Shown one piece after another: positions 15,569 through 24,357 of a stretch of DNA of 45,027 nucleotides; the first letter of the stretch is position 1, and each line of letters begins with the position of its first letter. The notes beneath the pieces were generated by a model. It saw nothing but the letters and a program-made list of their open reading frames with translations, ran no database searches and had not been told where the DNA came from. The position numbers were made by a program, and so were the translations under genes. The DNA comes from an uncultured SAR116 cluster alpha proteobacterium (GTDB taxonomy: Bacteria; Pseudomonadota; Alphaproteobacteria; Puniceispirillales; Marisalimonadaceae): the NCBI GenBank assembly GCA_902618195.1, contig CACMZO010000009.1:1-45027 (forward strand), read 5' to 3'.

Positions 15569-17377
15569 ATGAATTCATTAAATAAATTAGTTGTTCTCAA
15601 AATTAAGATTATAATATTTCTGCTAATAAAATATTTAACATTAATAAATTTTACCGTAACAGCATCTCAAAAATCTGATGGCAAATCTCCTGAGATTTAT
15701 AATTTAAATTTATTAATGAATAAAAACCTTAAATTAAAAAAAAATGGTAAACCAGTAATCGCCAATAAATGGATGGTAGTTACAGCAAACAAAAAAGCAT
15801 CAGAAGCAGCTGCTAGAGTTTTGAACACAGGTGGAAACGCTATTGATGCAATGGTTACTGCCCAATTAGTCCTAGGTCTTGTTGAACCTGAGTCCTCAGG
15901 ACTAGGTGGTGGAGCTTTTTTAGTTTACTACGAAAAAAAAACAAAAAAATTAATTACTTTAGATGGAAGAGAAACAGCACCACTGGAAGTAAAGGCAGAC
16001 CATTTTCAAGATAAGAAAGGTAACCCATTAACATTTTTTGAAGCTGTTGTTGGTGGAAAATCTGTTGGAGTTCCAGGTACTCCGGCATTATTGGAAAAAG
16101 CACATCAAAAATGGGGTAAAAAAAAGTGGGAAGAGTTATTTAAAGATGCAATTCAATTGGCTGAAAAAGGATTTCCAGTTTCACAGAAATTAAGTTCATC
16201 AATAAAAAAAAACCGTAAATCTTTAAAAAAGTATAAAACTACACAAAATTATTTTTTGCCACTAGGTAAAGGTTTAGAGTATGGCAACATAAAAACAAAT
16301 GCAGATTATGCAAATACATTGAAACTTTTTTCTAGATACGGCTCTGATGTTTTTTATTCAGGCACAATAGGTGAAGACATAATTTCAACAGTTAGAAATG
16401 CAAAAGATAATCCAGGAAAACTGTCAAAAATTGATTTATTAAATTATGAAGTAAAAGAAAGAAATCCTGTATGTTCATTGTATAGAAAATATAAAATATG
16501 TGGCATGGGTCCGCCATCATCGGGAGCAATAACTATAAATCAAATTTTAGGAATTGTTGAAAGATATGATCTTTCAAAATTAGGATATAATAATTCTGAA
16601 ACATGGAGAATTATCGGAGATGCATCTAGGTTAGCTTTTGCTGATAGAGGAAAGTATATTGCTGATAGTGACTTTGTTGATGTACCAATTGATAAACTCA
16701 TTGATAAAAAATATTTAAAGTTTAGATCAAATAAATTAGAAACAAATATGAAAATACCAGAAATTAAACCTGGTTTAATTTTACACAAAGAAACAAATAG
16801 TTACATATATGCTAATTCACTAGAGTCTCCATCTACAACTCATATATCAATTGTAGATGAATATGGCAACGCGCTTTCAATGACTTCAACTATTGAAAGT
16901 AGTTTTGGTTCCAGATTAATGACAGATGGAGGGTTTCTTTTGAATAATGAGCTTACTGACTTTTCATTTCAAAAAGAAAAAAAAGGAAAAAGAGTTGCTA
17001 ATAATATTGAACCAAACAAGAGGCCAAGATCATCAATGGCACCAACAATTATTTTCAAGAATGACAAACCATTATTTATAATTGGGTCACCAGGAGGAAG
17101 TAATATCATAGGATATGTCGTAAACTCTATTATTGGATTAATTGATTGGAAAATGAATGTTCAACAAGCTGCATCTATACCTCACGGAATTAACAAGTTT
17201 GGAACATTTTATTTAGAAAAAAACACAAAAATATCCTTGCTAAAAAATCAATTAGAAAAAAAAGGGTATAAAGTTAAATTAAGAAATTTTTATTCAGGTT
17301 TAAACATAATTCAAATTAAAAATAAGCTTTTTGGAGGTTCCGACCATCGAAGAGAAGGTGTTGCGATAGGGTACTAA
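15569..17377 (+). CDS. ggt: Gamma-glutamyltransferase (Ntn hydrolase)
   Basis: A 602-residue precursor with an N-terminal hydrophobic signal (residues about 8-32). The catalytic Thr423 lies in 'SPSTTHISIVDEYGNALSMT', where autocleavage would make large and small subunits. Substrate-loop features are 'LVEPESSGLGGGAFLVYY', 'NELTDFSF', 'RPRSSMAPTI' and 'GSPGGSNIIGYV'. The periplasmic enzyme cleaves glutathione and other gamma-glutamyl compounds, supplying glutamate and cysteinylglycine. The length is a little above the E. coli enzyme but within family range. Confidence 0.95.
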   Translation: MNSLNKLVVLKIKIIIFLLIKYLTLINFTVTASQKSDGKSPEIYNLNLLMNKNLKLKKNGKPVIANKWMVVTANKKASEAAARVLNTGGNAIDAMVTAQLVLGLVEPESSGLGGGAFLVYYEKKTKKLITLDGRETAPLEVKADHFQDKKGNPLTFFEAVVGGKSVGVPGTPALLEKAHQKWGKKKWEELFKDAIQLAEKGFPVSQKLSSSIKKNRKSLKKYKTTQNYFLPLGKGLEYGNIKTNADYANTLKLFSRYGSDVFYSGTIGEDIISTVRNAKDNPGKLSKIDLLNYEVKERNPVCSLYRKYKICGMGPPSSGAITINQILGIVERYDLSKLGYNNSETWRIIGDASRLAFADRGKYIADSDFVDVPIDKLIDKKYLKFRSNKLETNMKIPEIKPGLILHKETNSYIYANSLESPSTTHISIVDEYGNALSMTSTIESSFGSRLMTDGGFLLNNELTDFSFQKEKKGKRVANNIEPNKRPRSSMAPTIIFKNDKPLFIIGSPGGSNIIGYVVNSIIGLIDWKMNVQQAASIPHGINKFGTFYLEKNTKISLLKNQLEKKGYKVKLRNFYSGLNIIQIKNKLFGGSDHRREGVAIGY

Positions 17378-17422
17378 TTTAATTAAAAGAATTAATCATG
17401 AATAACTGCATTTTTTTGTTAT

Positions 17423-17773
17423 ATGGAAGAAGATCTTATAGTCCATGAGTATAATCATTTTTATGTAATAAGAGATGCTTTTCCAGTGACCCCTCTTCAT
17501 TCACTCATTATTACTAAGAGGCATGTTGTAAGTTATTTTCAATGCTCTCAAGAAGAACATGATGAGATTTCAATTGTGCTAGATACACTAAAAACCGAAT
17601 TCAAAATTTTAGATGAAACAATAACAGGTTTTAATATTGGAATGAACATAGGTAAAGATGCAGGCCAGACCATCTTTCATTGTCATATTCATATTATTCC
17701 AAGGAGGCAAGGTGACACTCCAAATCCTAAAGGCGAAGTTACACGTGTAATTCCACTGAAGCAAAAATATTGA
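17423..17773 (+). CDS. HIT-family nucleotide hydrolase/transferase
   Basis: A 116-residue protein with the histidine triad 'HCHIHIIPRRQGD' (His86, His88, His90), preceded by 'FNIGMNIGKDAGQT'. It also has 'FPVTPLHSLIITKRH', the strand-and-turn usual in HIT proteins. HIT enzymes hydrolyse nucleotidyl phosphoramidates or dinucleoside polyphosphates. It follows the gamma-glutamyltransferase by 45 bases in the same direction and may be cotranscribed. Confidence 0.93.
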   Translation: MEEDLIVHEYNHFYVIRDAFPVTPLHSLIITKRHVVSYFQCSQEEHDEISIVLDTLKTEFKILDETITGFNIGMNIGKDAGQTIFHCHIHIIPRRQGDTPNPKGEVTRVIPLKQKY

Positions 17774-17800
17774 GCACTTGGACACATTTTTTGATTTAAA

Positions 17801-17980
17801 TTACTTCTTTTTACTTTTCCAAGTGCCACCATATTGATAGGTGTCCTTAAATCCTAGTTTAATCTCTTTCAGACACGAAACACATAAAAAAATATAACTC
17901 TTTAAATTACCATATCTGCAACGGTAAAGAACTTTATTCAGTGATTTACAATGATAGCATTCTTTAGTTCTTACTCTCAT
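17801..17980 (-). CDS. Small zinc-ribbon-like CxxC...CxxC protein (59 aa)
   Basis: A 59-residue frame from ATG 17980 to TAA 17801. It carries two CxxC pairs, 'TKECYHCKSLNK' and 'FLCVSCLKE', plus an intervening Cys in 'LYRCRYGN'. This pattern (CxxC, about 8 residues, aromatic-x-C-K/R, then an aromatic followed by LCxxC, then a basic tail) recurs in the proteins at 33951 and 34285, so the three are paralogues. The fold is predicted to be a small metal-binding ribbon. No known family is recognised and the function is unknown. Confidence 0.72.
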   Translation of the reverse strand: MRVRTKECYHCKSLNKVLYRCRYGNLKSYIFLCVSCLKEIKLGFKDTYQYGGTWKSKKK

Positions 17981-18055
17981 GATATAAATTAAATGCTCTA
18001 TCTTTTATTAAAATTTAAACCTTTTGTAATGTATACCGGAACTACTAAATTTTAT

Positions 18056-19006
18056 TTATCTCCGCAAAGGAGTTTCTAAATTAGTTTTTTGTTCTCTAAT
18101 TTCTTCTCTAAAAAATATAAAAATTCCAGCTAGTATAATTATTATACACCCTGTTATAGTTCTTAACGTAGGTATGTCGTTAAATAAAAAAAATCCTATT
18201 ACTATAGACCAAACAATTAGTGAATATTCAAATATAGAAGTTACTGATGTCGAATACGAGCTGTATGCCTTAAATACACATGTAAATGCAATGGTTGCTA
18301 AAACACCTATCATAAGAATAAATTTCCAAGTATGATTAATATGGCTAAACCATTCTCTAAAAATAAACTTAACTGTCGGATCAATGAAATTATCGAATTG
18401 CCCTGATCCTAAAATTAAAAATAAAAAACTACATAATAAAATTGTTATTAAATAGAAATAAAATAATTGAGTATAAGTATCATCTTTATCAGAAGTTATT
18501 TTTGTAATTGTCATTGATAAAGAATAAAATAAAGCACATAGAAGTGGTAAAAGAGTTTTGTAATCAAAATCGTTAAAGTTTGGGTTCAATATTATGTACA
18601 CTCCTACAAAACCCAAAAATATTGACAACCATCTTTTGTAACCAATATGTTCTTTTAAAAATATACTTGCAAATATTGACATAAAAAAAGGTGTGGAAAA
18701 GTATAATGCTGTAGCAACAGCAAGTGTTAAATATGTCAGTGAAACAAAATAAAAACTAAAAGCTAAAAAATGTAAAACTACTCTAATTATTGATAAAAAC
18801 GGGTAATGTGTTATCAATGAAATTCTTTGTTTTGTGATTAATAAAAATCCGCCCGATAATAATGCTGCAATAAAAGTTCTTGCAAAAAAAATTTCATATA
18901 ATGAAGTTTTTTCAAAAATATATTTTAAAATAGCGTCGTGTACAGAAAATAATGCCATTGCAATTAAAATATAAATTATTCCAAATATATTTTTATTTTC
19001 ATTCAT
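18056..19006 (-). CDS. DMT-family (EamA) transporter
   Basis: A 316-residue protein with about ten hydrophobic helices in two EamA repeats. First repeat: 'IAMALFSVHDAILKYIFEKT' and 'EIFFARTFIAALLSGG'. Repeat signatures include 'STPFFMSIFASIFLKEHIGY' and 'SLIVWSIVIGFFLFNDIPT'. The start is set at the ATG at 19006 (MNENKNIFG); an in-frame ATG at 19021 would add five residues. The family exports amino acids or other small metabolites; the substrate is not predictable. It is separate from the similar gene at 19554, with a long gap between. Confidence 0.92.
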   Translation of the reverse strand: MNENKNIFGIIYILIAMALFSVHDAILKYIFEKTSLYEIFFARTFIAALLSGGFLLITKQRISLITHYPFLSIIRVVLHFLAFSFYFVSLTYLTLAVATALYFSTPFFMSIFASIFLKEHIGYKRWLSIFLGFVGVYIILNPNFNDFDYKTLLPLLCALFYSLSMTITKITSDKDDTYTQLFYFYLITILLCSFLFLILGSGQFDNFIDPTVKFIFREWFSHINHTWKFILMIGVLATIAFTCVFKAYSSYSTSVTSIFEYSLIVWSIVIGFFLFNDIPTLRTITGCIIIILAGIFIFFREEIREQKTNLETPLRR

Positions 19007-19353
19007 AATTTTGAAATACACCTAATTTATTTAAGTTATACTATCATGCATTTTTCTAAAATAAATATTGACAGAGCAACAAATGTTACTAATTTTTTAG
19101 TACAAAATTAGCAAAATCTTACATCCTTTTTAAGCATAATTCTCTATATTAAACTTCGGTTTAATTAATAACAATAAACTGCATAGAGCCGAAATAACTT
19201 TGTAAACGTGAATTCAAAACTCATTTGATATTTTATAAGATTTACCAAAAATTTTATATGATAAATATTTAAATCTTTTCCAAAGATAGAATTGTAAATT
19301 TGTTTTGAATAATTATCTCTACTCTTATTATCAATAATCCCACAGGAGAGATT
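19007..19353. other. Intergenic region without a recognised gene
   Basis: No convincing coding frame is seen in this 347-base gap. It holds two inverted repeats: TACTAA/TTAGTA around 19088-19103, and a 7-bp stem ATTAAAC/GTTTAAT closed by a UUCG-type TTCG loop at 19148-19165. A TTGACA-like box near 19068 could be part of a promoter, but no -10 element can be assigned with confidence. Confidence 0.5.
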
Positions 19354-19473
19354 TTGTTTAAAATTCAAAAAATGAAAAATGGCGGTAAGCCTCATTCATA
19401 TATATTCAAATGGTACTTTTTTGGATATCTATTTATATTTATAGTAGTAGCATATTTAGAAAAATGGTTTTAA
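19354..19473 (+). CDS. 39-residue single-span membrane micro-protein (hypothetical)
   Basis: A TTG-started frame (19354) with AGGAG five bases upstream (19344-19348); a later in-frame ATG at 19372 has no such site. The peptide has a basic, Gly-containing N-terminus ('KIQKMKNGGKPHSYIFKW') then one hydrophobic helix ('YFFGYLFIFIVVAYLEKWF'). The layout predicts an inner-membrane micro-protein with its N-terminus inside. No family is recognised. Support comes from the ribosome site plus the membrane helix. Confidence 0.5.
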   Translation: MFKIQKMKNGGKPHSYIFKWYFFGYLFIFIVVAYLEKWF

Positions 19474-19553
19474 CACAAAAATATATAAAAAATGTCGTTA
19501 AATTATATTAGAAAGTGGCAATAATCAACTTCTCTATAACAAGGGTTAACACT

Positions 19554-20429
19554 CTACTTTAAATTAATATTTTCTTGAAATTTAGAAACTATAAACACTC
19601 CTAGGCAAGATAAAAATAGACCTAAAAAGTCAATTAAAGTAAATTTTTCATTTAATATTAGATAAGCAAGTAAAGCGGAAGTTGGTGGCACCAAAAAAAA
19701 TAAAGTAGATGTTTGGTTTGCTTTATTATTTTGAAGCAACCACATCAAAATCAAAAAAGCACCTAGTGAAACGACAAAAATTTGCCATGACATAGCTAAA
19801 ATAAAATCATTTGAAAAATTTATAAATAAATCTTCAAAGCAAAGAGCAAGAAAAAAATGAAAGATTGAAGCACTTAATGCTTGTAAAAAATTATTCCCGG
19901 ATATTGATAAATTAGAACCTATTTTTTTTTGCCAAATTATAGCTAGTGAAGAAGAAATAAGACCAATTACTCCAGCAAGAAAAGCTATTAAACTTAAATC
20001 ACCAATCAGATCGGAAATAATAATTATAGAAGCACCACTAAATCCTAAAAATATTCCTATCCACTGATATCTTGTTAGAGTTTCATTTAAATAAACCTTA
20101 GCTAGAAAAGATGTTAGGATAGGCTGTAATGAAACTATTAATGCAATAAGAGTAGCTGTTATACCTTTAGATAATGCAAAAAACACACCTCCTAAATATA
20201 AACCATGGAATAATAAACCACTTATTGATGAGTCAATAAAATCTTTGAATGAAATTTTTTTATTTTTTGAGAAAATAATAAAATATAAAAATAAAAATAA
20301 TGCTACAGCACTGAATCTTATTCCAAGAGATAAAAAAGGTGGTGCATAATCAATAATAATTTTACTACTAATAAATGCTGACGACCATAATATTACAAAA
20401 ATTATAGGTATTGTGTTTATAATCTGAAT
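19554..20429 (-). CDS. DMT-family (EamA) transporter without a canonical start codon
   Basis: An open frame from 20435 to 19554 encodes a full-length EamA protein of about 290 residues. The first helix reads 'NTIPIIFVILWSSAFISS' and is followed by 'APPFLSLGIRFSAVALFLF', the usual DMT opening. The C-terminal repeat has 'LVPPTSALLAYLILNEKFT'. No ATG, GTG or TTG occurs in frame between the TAG at 20438 and a GTG at 20186, which would remove the first three helices. Either translation starts at ATT (20429 or 20423) or ATA, or the start codon has been lost. The coordinate given assumes ATT at 20429. Confidence 0.7.
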   Translation of the reverse strand: MQIINTIPIIFVILWSSAFISSKIIIDYAPPFLSLGIRFSAVALFLFLYFIIFSKNKKISFKDFIDSSISGLLFHGLYLGGVFFALSKGITATLIALIVSLQPILTSFLAKVYLNETLTRYQWIGIFLGFSGASIIIISDLIGDLSLIAFLAGVIGLISSSLAIIWQKKIGSNLSISGNNFLQALSASIFHFFLALCFEDLFINFSNDFILAMSWQIFVVSLGAFLILMWLLQNNKANQTSTLFFLVPPTSALLAYLILNEKFTLIDFLGLFLSCLGVFIVSKFQENINLK

Positions 20430-20435
20430 ATCTTT

Positions 20436-20741
20436 CTAATCTGGTGTATTATTTAAACAAATTATAGCTAAACAAGAATATAATTTAAATTTAAATAAAG
20501 ACCCTATGCCAAATGAACCAAGTATTACTTTTTTTGTATAAAATTTGACAACATTTATCGGGTCGAAACAATTTACATTAATGTTTAGTATAGGTTTAAT
20601 GGAGAAAAAACTAAAATAATTTCGTCCTTATAGCTGGAAAATAATTTGGTCATAATAAACTAATAAAGTACACACCTTTATTTGACTCTGATAATGATTC
20701 TCATTACTCTAATTATATTAACTTAATTAAAGGAGGAAAAA
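20436..20741. other. Gap between DMT and aldehyde dehydrogenase genes
   Basis: This 306-base divergent intergenic region shows no coding frame. Its right end holds a Fur-box-like palindrome (20690-20708) and a strong Shine-Dalgarno sequence AGGAGG (20731-20736) for the aldehyde dehydrogenase. Nothing else recognisable is seen. Confidence 0.55.
20690..20708. promoter_or_regulatory. Fur-box-like palindrome upstream of the aldehyde dehydrogenase
   Basis: GATAATGATTCTCATTACT matches the classical 19-bp Fur consensus at 15 positions by hand alignment. Its core is a perfect inverted repeat TAATGA-TTC-TCATTA (20692-20706). It lies about 34 bases before the ATG, where a bound repressor would block a promoter. 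A Fur/Mur-type metalloregulator is the natural candidate; binding is inferred only. Confidence 0.6.
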
Positions 20742-22286
20742 ATGGATGACTTAAGTAGAGCTATGTCTACATCTGCATTAAATGTAAAGCATTTAGACAT
20801 AGATTTTCCATTCAAAGACAAATATAACAACTATATAAATGGGAAGTACGTCGCACCTAAATCTGGACAGTACTTTGAGAATCCTACGCCAATTTCAGGT
20901 GAAGTTTTATGTGAAATTGCTAGATCAAATGAAGAAGATGTAAATTTAGCTTTAGACGCAGCACATGCTGCTTTTCCTAAGTGGGGGAAAACATCTCTGA
21001 CTGAAAGAGCTAATATGCTCAATAAAATCGCAGATATTATGGAGTCTAATGTAAATCTTTTAGCAGCAGCTGAAACATTAGATAACGGTAAACCTATTAG
21101 AGAATCAATAAATGCTGATATTGCTTTAGCGATCGATCATTTTAGGTATTTTGCCGGAGTAATTAGAGCCGAAGAAGGAACTATATCAGAAATAAACTCA
21201 AACACTTATTCTTATCATTTCAAGGAACCTCTTGGTGTTGTTGGTCAAATTATACCTTGGAACTTTCCAATACTTATGGCAGTGTGGAAACTTGCACCTG
21301 CGTTAGCAGCAGGAAATTGCGTTGTTTTAAAGCCTGCAGAACAAACTCCAGCATCTATAATGGTTTTAATGGACTTAATTGGACATCTAATACCTCCAGG
21401 AGTAGTTAACATCGTATGTGGATACGGATTAGAAGCAGGAAAACCCCTGGCATCTTCAAAAAGAGTAGCTAAAGTAGCTTTCACTGGAGAAACAACAACT
21501 GGAAGATTAATAATGCAATATGCTTCGCAAAATTTAATTCCTGTTACATTAGAACTTGGTGGAAAATCACCAAATGTATTTTTTGAAAACGTATTAGATT
21601 CTGACGATGCTTTTTTTGATAAATGCTTAGAAGGTTTTACAATGTTTGCACTTAATCAGGGTGAAGTATGTACTTGTCCAAGTAGAGCATTAATCCAAGA
21701 ATCAATCTATGAAAAATTTATGGAAAAAGCTCTTAAAAGGGTATCTGCAATCAAACAAGGAAATCCACTTGAAATGGATACTATGATTGGCGCACAAGCT
21801 TCTACTGAACAAATGGAAAAAATATCTTCTTATTTGAAACTTGGCAAAGATGAAGGAGCAGATGTTCTTGCTGGAGGAAATATTAAATCTGTTGATGGTC
21901 TAGCTAATGGCTATTACATCGAACCAACTGTATTCAAAGGAAACAATAAAATGCGTATTTTCCAAGAAGAAATTTTTGGTCCCGTTGTATCCGTAACTAC
22001 GTTTAAAGACGAGTCTGAAGCATTAGAAATAGCTAATGATACTTTATATGGTTTAGGCGCTGGTGTTTGGACAAGAGATGGTAATCAAGCTTTTAGAATG
22101 GGAAGAGAAATACAAGCTGGAAGAGTTTGGGTAAATTGTTATCATGATTATCCAGCTCATGCTGCTTTCGGTGGTTATAAACAATCAGGCATTGGAAGAG
22201 AAACACATAAAATGATGTTAGAACATTATAGACAAACAAAAAATGTTCATGTCTCTTATGATCCAAATGCTCTTGGTTTTTTCTAA
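20742..22286 (+). CDS. NAD-dependent aldehyde dehydrogenase (ExaC/AldB acetaldehyde type)
   Basis: A 514-residue ALDH-superfamily enzyme. Seen: '[20 protein letters not shown]' and 'PAEQTPAS' (coenzyme-binding), '[11 protein letters not shown]', catalytic Glu in '[11 protein letters not shown]', and nucleophile Cys310 in '[13 protein letters not shown]'. The CTC pair (Cys310, Cys312) with 'PSRAL' is typical of the ExaC/AldB acetaldehyde/chloroacetaldehyde dehydrogenase group. That assignment is supported by the DUF779 gene directly downstream, a common partner of this group. It has a strong AGGAGG ribosome site and an upstream Fur-like palindrome. A perfect 12-bp hairpin separates it from DUF779. 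Confidence 0.94.
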   Translation: MDDLSRAMSTSALNVKHLDIDFPFKDKYNNYINGKYVAPKSGQYFENPTPISGEVLCEIARSNEEDVNLALDAAHAAFPKWGKTSLTERANMLNKIADIMESNVNLLAAAETLDNGKPIRESINADIALAIDHFRYFAGVIRAEEGTISEINSNTYSYHFKEPLGVVGQIIPWNFPILMAVWKLAPALAAGNCVVLKPAEQTPASIMVLMDLIGHLIPPGVVNIVCGYGLEAGKPLASSKRVAKVAFTGETTTGRLIMQYASQNLIPVTLELGGKSPNVFFENVLDSDDAFFDKCLEGFTMFALNQGEVCTCPSRALIQESIYEKFMEKALKRVSAIKQGNPLEMDTMIGAQASTEQMEKISSYLKLGKDEGADVLAGGNIKSVDGLANGYYIEPTVFKGNNKMRIFQEEIFGPVVSVTTFKDESEALEIANDTLYGLGAGVWTRDGNQAFRMGREIQAGRVWVNCYHDYPAHAAFGGYKQSGIGRETHKMMLEHYRQTKNVHVSYDPNALGFF

Positions 22287-22300
22287 AAAATAACTAAATT

Positions 22301-22337
22301 ATCGGTATCATAATTAAATATGATACCGATTTCTTTT
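22301..22337 (+). terminator. Hairpin terminator between aldehyde dehydrogenase and DUF779
   Basis: A perfect 12-bp inverted repeat (22301-22312 with 22319-22330; ATCGGTATCATA / TATGATACCGAT) with a 6-base loop is followed by TTCTTTT. It could end a share of transcripts after the dehydrogenase gene or protect its mRNA 3' end. Confidence 0.75.
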
Positions 22338-22351
22338 AAAAGGAGTACTAT

Positions 22352-22699
22352 ATGAAAATCCTAGATGATACAAAAGTTGTTGCAACACCTGAAGCTATTA
22401 AGTTGATAGAAAAGCTTAAAGAAAAATATGGTCCTGATTTATTATTTCATCAATCAGGTGGCTGTTGTGACGGAAGTGCACCAATGTGTTATTTACAATC
22501 TGAATACATTATTGGGGATAACGACGTTAAACTAGGTGAAATAGGTGGCATACCTTTCTATATGAATGATGATCAATTCGAAAAATGGAAACATACTGAT
22601 TTAATTATTGACGCTGTTAAAGGTATTGGTGGCATGTTTTCTCTTGATAATGGTACAGGACAGAGATTTCTTACAAAATCTGAAGTTTGCATAATTTAG
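22352..22699 (+). CDS. DUF779 family protein
   Basis: A 115-residue protein with the DUF779 Cys-rich core 'LFHQSGGCCDGSAPMCYLQS' (residues about 31-50) and 'DLIIDAVKGIGGMFSLDN', ending 'TKSEVCII'. Length and motifs are standard. DUF779 genes characteristically follow ExaC/AldB-type aldehyde dehydrogenases, as here, and the four Cys suggest metal binding or redox chemistry. The biochemical role is unassigned. A good ribosome site (AAGGAG) precedes the ATG. Confidence 0.9.
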   Translation: MKILDDTKVVATPEAIKLIEKLKEKYGPDLLFHQSGGCCDGSAPMCYLQSEYIIGDNDVKLGEIGGIPFYMNDDQFEKWKHTDLIIDAVKGIGGMFSLDNGTGQRFLTKSEVCII

Positions 22700-22734
22700 A
22701 TAAATTATAGTTATTTTTTAAATAAGAGGACAAA

Positions 22735-23085
22735 ATGGGAAAATATATTTTATTAGGTAAAACTACAAGTGAAAACACAGCAGCAATGTTAAACAAGCCA
22801 CAAGATAGAAGAAAAATAGTTCAACCTTTAATAGATGCATTTAACGTTGAAATGAGTGAATTTTTATGGATCACCCATCCAGATTATAACTTTTTAGCTG
22901 TTATTACTGGTAAAAATGACAATGACATTCAGTCAGCTTGTAACATTTTATATTCGAGTGGCGCATGGAATTCTTTTTCATGGTTTAGAGCTTTTGAATC
23001 AACTGAAATGAAAGAGATTTTTGAAGATTCATCAAAAAAAATGGCGAATTATATTTCATCTATTCAGGTTGCAGAGAAAAAATAA
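22735..23085 (+). CDS. GYD-like dimeric alpha/beta-barrel protein
   Basis: A 116-residue protein. It opens with a strand 'MGKYILLGKTTSENTAAML' and has a second repeat-like strand-helix 'YNFLAVITGKNDNDIQSACN', as in ferredoxin-like dimeric-barrel (GYD/DUF1330-like) proteins. No catalytic residues can be named. It is the third gene of the aldehyde dehydrogenase group, 35 bases after DUF779, and its stop directly precedes the next start. The GYD protein at 29424 in the island has a similar opening. Function unknown. Confidence 0.68.
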   Translation: MGKYILLGKTTSENTAAMLNKPQDRRKIVQPLIDAFNVEMSEFLWITHPDYNFLAVITGKNDNDIQSACNILYSSGAWNSFSWFRAFESTEMKEIFEDSSKKMANYISSIQVAEKK

Positions 23086-23343
23086 ATGTATGGAAGAGTT
23101 ACAACTTTTACCTTATTAGCTCCATCACTATGGGCAGTTGTAAATGCGGTTTCGAGTAAATTAGAGAGTGAAGATTATAAACGTTACTTATTTAAAGCTG
23201 GTGATAATAACGGTTTTATTTTTGAATCTTTTACTAATAAAAGTATAGCAGGTTCAAATTTAGAAGTTTTAAAAGCTATGCAAGGCCTAAGTGAACAAGG
23301 TATGGCTAAAGTAAGTATACAGGAAGGTACAATTAACAAATAA
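23086..23343 (+). CDS. Hypothetical small protein (85 aa)
   Basis: An 85-residue soluble protein starting 'MYGRVTTFTLLAPSLWAVVN' and containing 'EDYKRYLFKAGDNNGFIFES'. The strand-helix-strand pattern is compatible with another small alpha/beta-barrel (monooxygenase-like) protein, but no family is recognised with confidence. Its ATG follows the preceding stop codon without a gap (TAAATG), so it is translationally coupled to the GYD-like gene. It closes the dehydrogenase operon. Confidence 0.68.
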   Translation: MYGRVTTFTLLAPSLWAVVNAVSSKLESEDYKRYLFKAGDNNGFIFESFTNKSIAGSNLEVLKAMQGLSEQGMAKVSIQEGTINK

Positions 23344-23344
23344 T

Positions 23345-23387
23345 TATCTAATAGCGTAATCGTTAAAAAGCTTTTTTTTTAGATAAC
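23345..23387 (+). terminator. Possible terminator after the aldehyde dehydrogenase operon
   Basis: A 7-bp arm pair TTATCTA / TAGATAA encloses an AAAAAGCTTTTT palindrome that runs into a T stretch. The stems are AT-only and weak. It is included because it sits immediately after the last stop of the operon. Confidence 0.3.
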
Positions 23388-23457
23388 ATGTAATATTACA
23401 TACCTTAAATACTTTTTGATTTCATTATTATGAATATAATTAATCAACAGAGATTAT

Positions 23458-23590
23458 ATGAAAAATTTATTTTAATTTTATTTATTTTTTTTATTAGTCA
23501 ATACTATTAGTCATGCTGATGGTCATTCAAGTAAAATATCTTGAAGGATTTAGTTCCTGTAAATGCAATTAAGTAAAAGAAGAAACTAAC
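23458..23590 (+). pseudogene. Possible decayed secreted-protein gene
   Basis: From ATG 23458 the sequence looks like a signal peptide interrupted by stops and frame changes: MKNLF, stop, then a hydrophobic run, then an 'ISHADGH'-like cleavage region, and in another frame 'ILKDLVPVNAIK'. No frame stays open beyond a few dozen codons. It is read as a remnant of a small exported-protein gene. Evidence is weak and based on appearance only. Confidence 0.3.
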
Positions 23591-23610
23591 TAATATAATC
23601 AATTTCCAAA

Positions 23611-24345
23611 TTATTTAAAATCAAATGGTGGTAACTCTTTAATACTTTTTTTTAGAGACTCTCCCCAACTATTTGAAATTTTTTCGAAATAAGGATCATT
23701 TTTTTCAATCCTTATTTGATTATTAAATTCAAAATCATCTTTTTTTAAAGTACAAACATCTATGGGCATGCCTACAGAAACATTTGCTTTCATAGTACTA
23801 TCAAAAGATACTAAAAGTAGTTTTATTGCATCACCGAAGTTTGAGTTCTTTTCTAAAGCTCTAACAATAATTGGTTTGCCATATTTTGTTTCTCCAATTT
23901 GAAAAAAAGATTGATCTTCAGATGCTTCTATAAAGTTGCCTTCAGGATAAATTAAAAATAATCTATGTTCTTGACCTGCTATTTGACCACCTAAAATTAA
24001 TGTAGATGAATATGGATTTTCACCTACTTGACCATCAGAAGAATATTCATTTGAAATATTTCTTAAAATTTTTCCAAAAATTCTTGCAACTTGAAACATT
24101 GATTTAGTTTTAAGAATATTATCATTATCACTATTGGGGTTATCAATAGCTTCATTTATAAGATTAATAGTAGCCTGAGATGTAGCTAAGTTTCCAGAAG
24201 TTAATAAAACTACACTTCTCTCGTTTTTATTTGACCAAAAAAACATTTTTTTATTTGTATTTACATTATCTATACCTGCGTTAGTTAACGTGTCTGACAT
24301 AAATACTAAGCCTTGATTTAATTTTAATCCTACACAATAAGTCAT
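23611..24345 (-). CDS. Anbu-type proteasome homologue (COG3484 protease)
   Basis: A 244-residue Ntn-hydrolase-fold protein starting 'MTYCVGLKLNQGLVFMSDTL', with Thr2 in the position of the proteasome nucleophile, then 'NAGIDNVNTNKKMFFW' and 'VVLLTSGNLATSQATINLI'. These match Anbu, the ancestral proteasome beta-like protein that forms open helical rings. Anbu typically travels with the transglutaminase, alpha-E and ATP-grasp genes found directly upstream here, and is its operon's last gene. Peptidase activity has been hard to demonstrate for the family, so a peptide-product processing role is inference. Confidence 0.9.
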   Translation of the reverse strand: MTYCVGLKLNQGLVFMSDTLTNAGIDNVNTNKKMFFWSNKNERSVVLLTSGNLATSQATINLINEAIDNPNSDNDNILKTKSMFQVARIFGKILRNISNEYSSDGQVGENPYSSTLILGGQIAGQEHRLFLIYPEGNFIEASEDQSFFQIGETKYGKPIIVRALEKNSNFGDAIKLLLVSFDSTMKANVSVGMPIDVCTLKKDDFEFNNQIRIEKNDPYFEKISNSWGESLKKSIKELPPFDFK

Positions 24346-24357
24346 TAAGCACCTTAA

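Noticed and set aside
19165-19395. 76-residue minus-strand frame in the DMT gap
   Set aside because: No ribosome site or recognisable features, and it overlaps the better-supported TTG micro-protein on the other strand.
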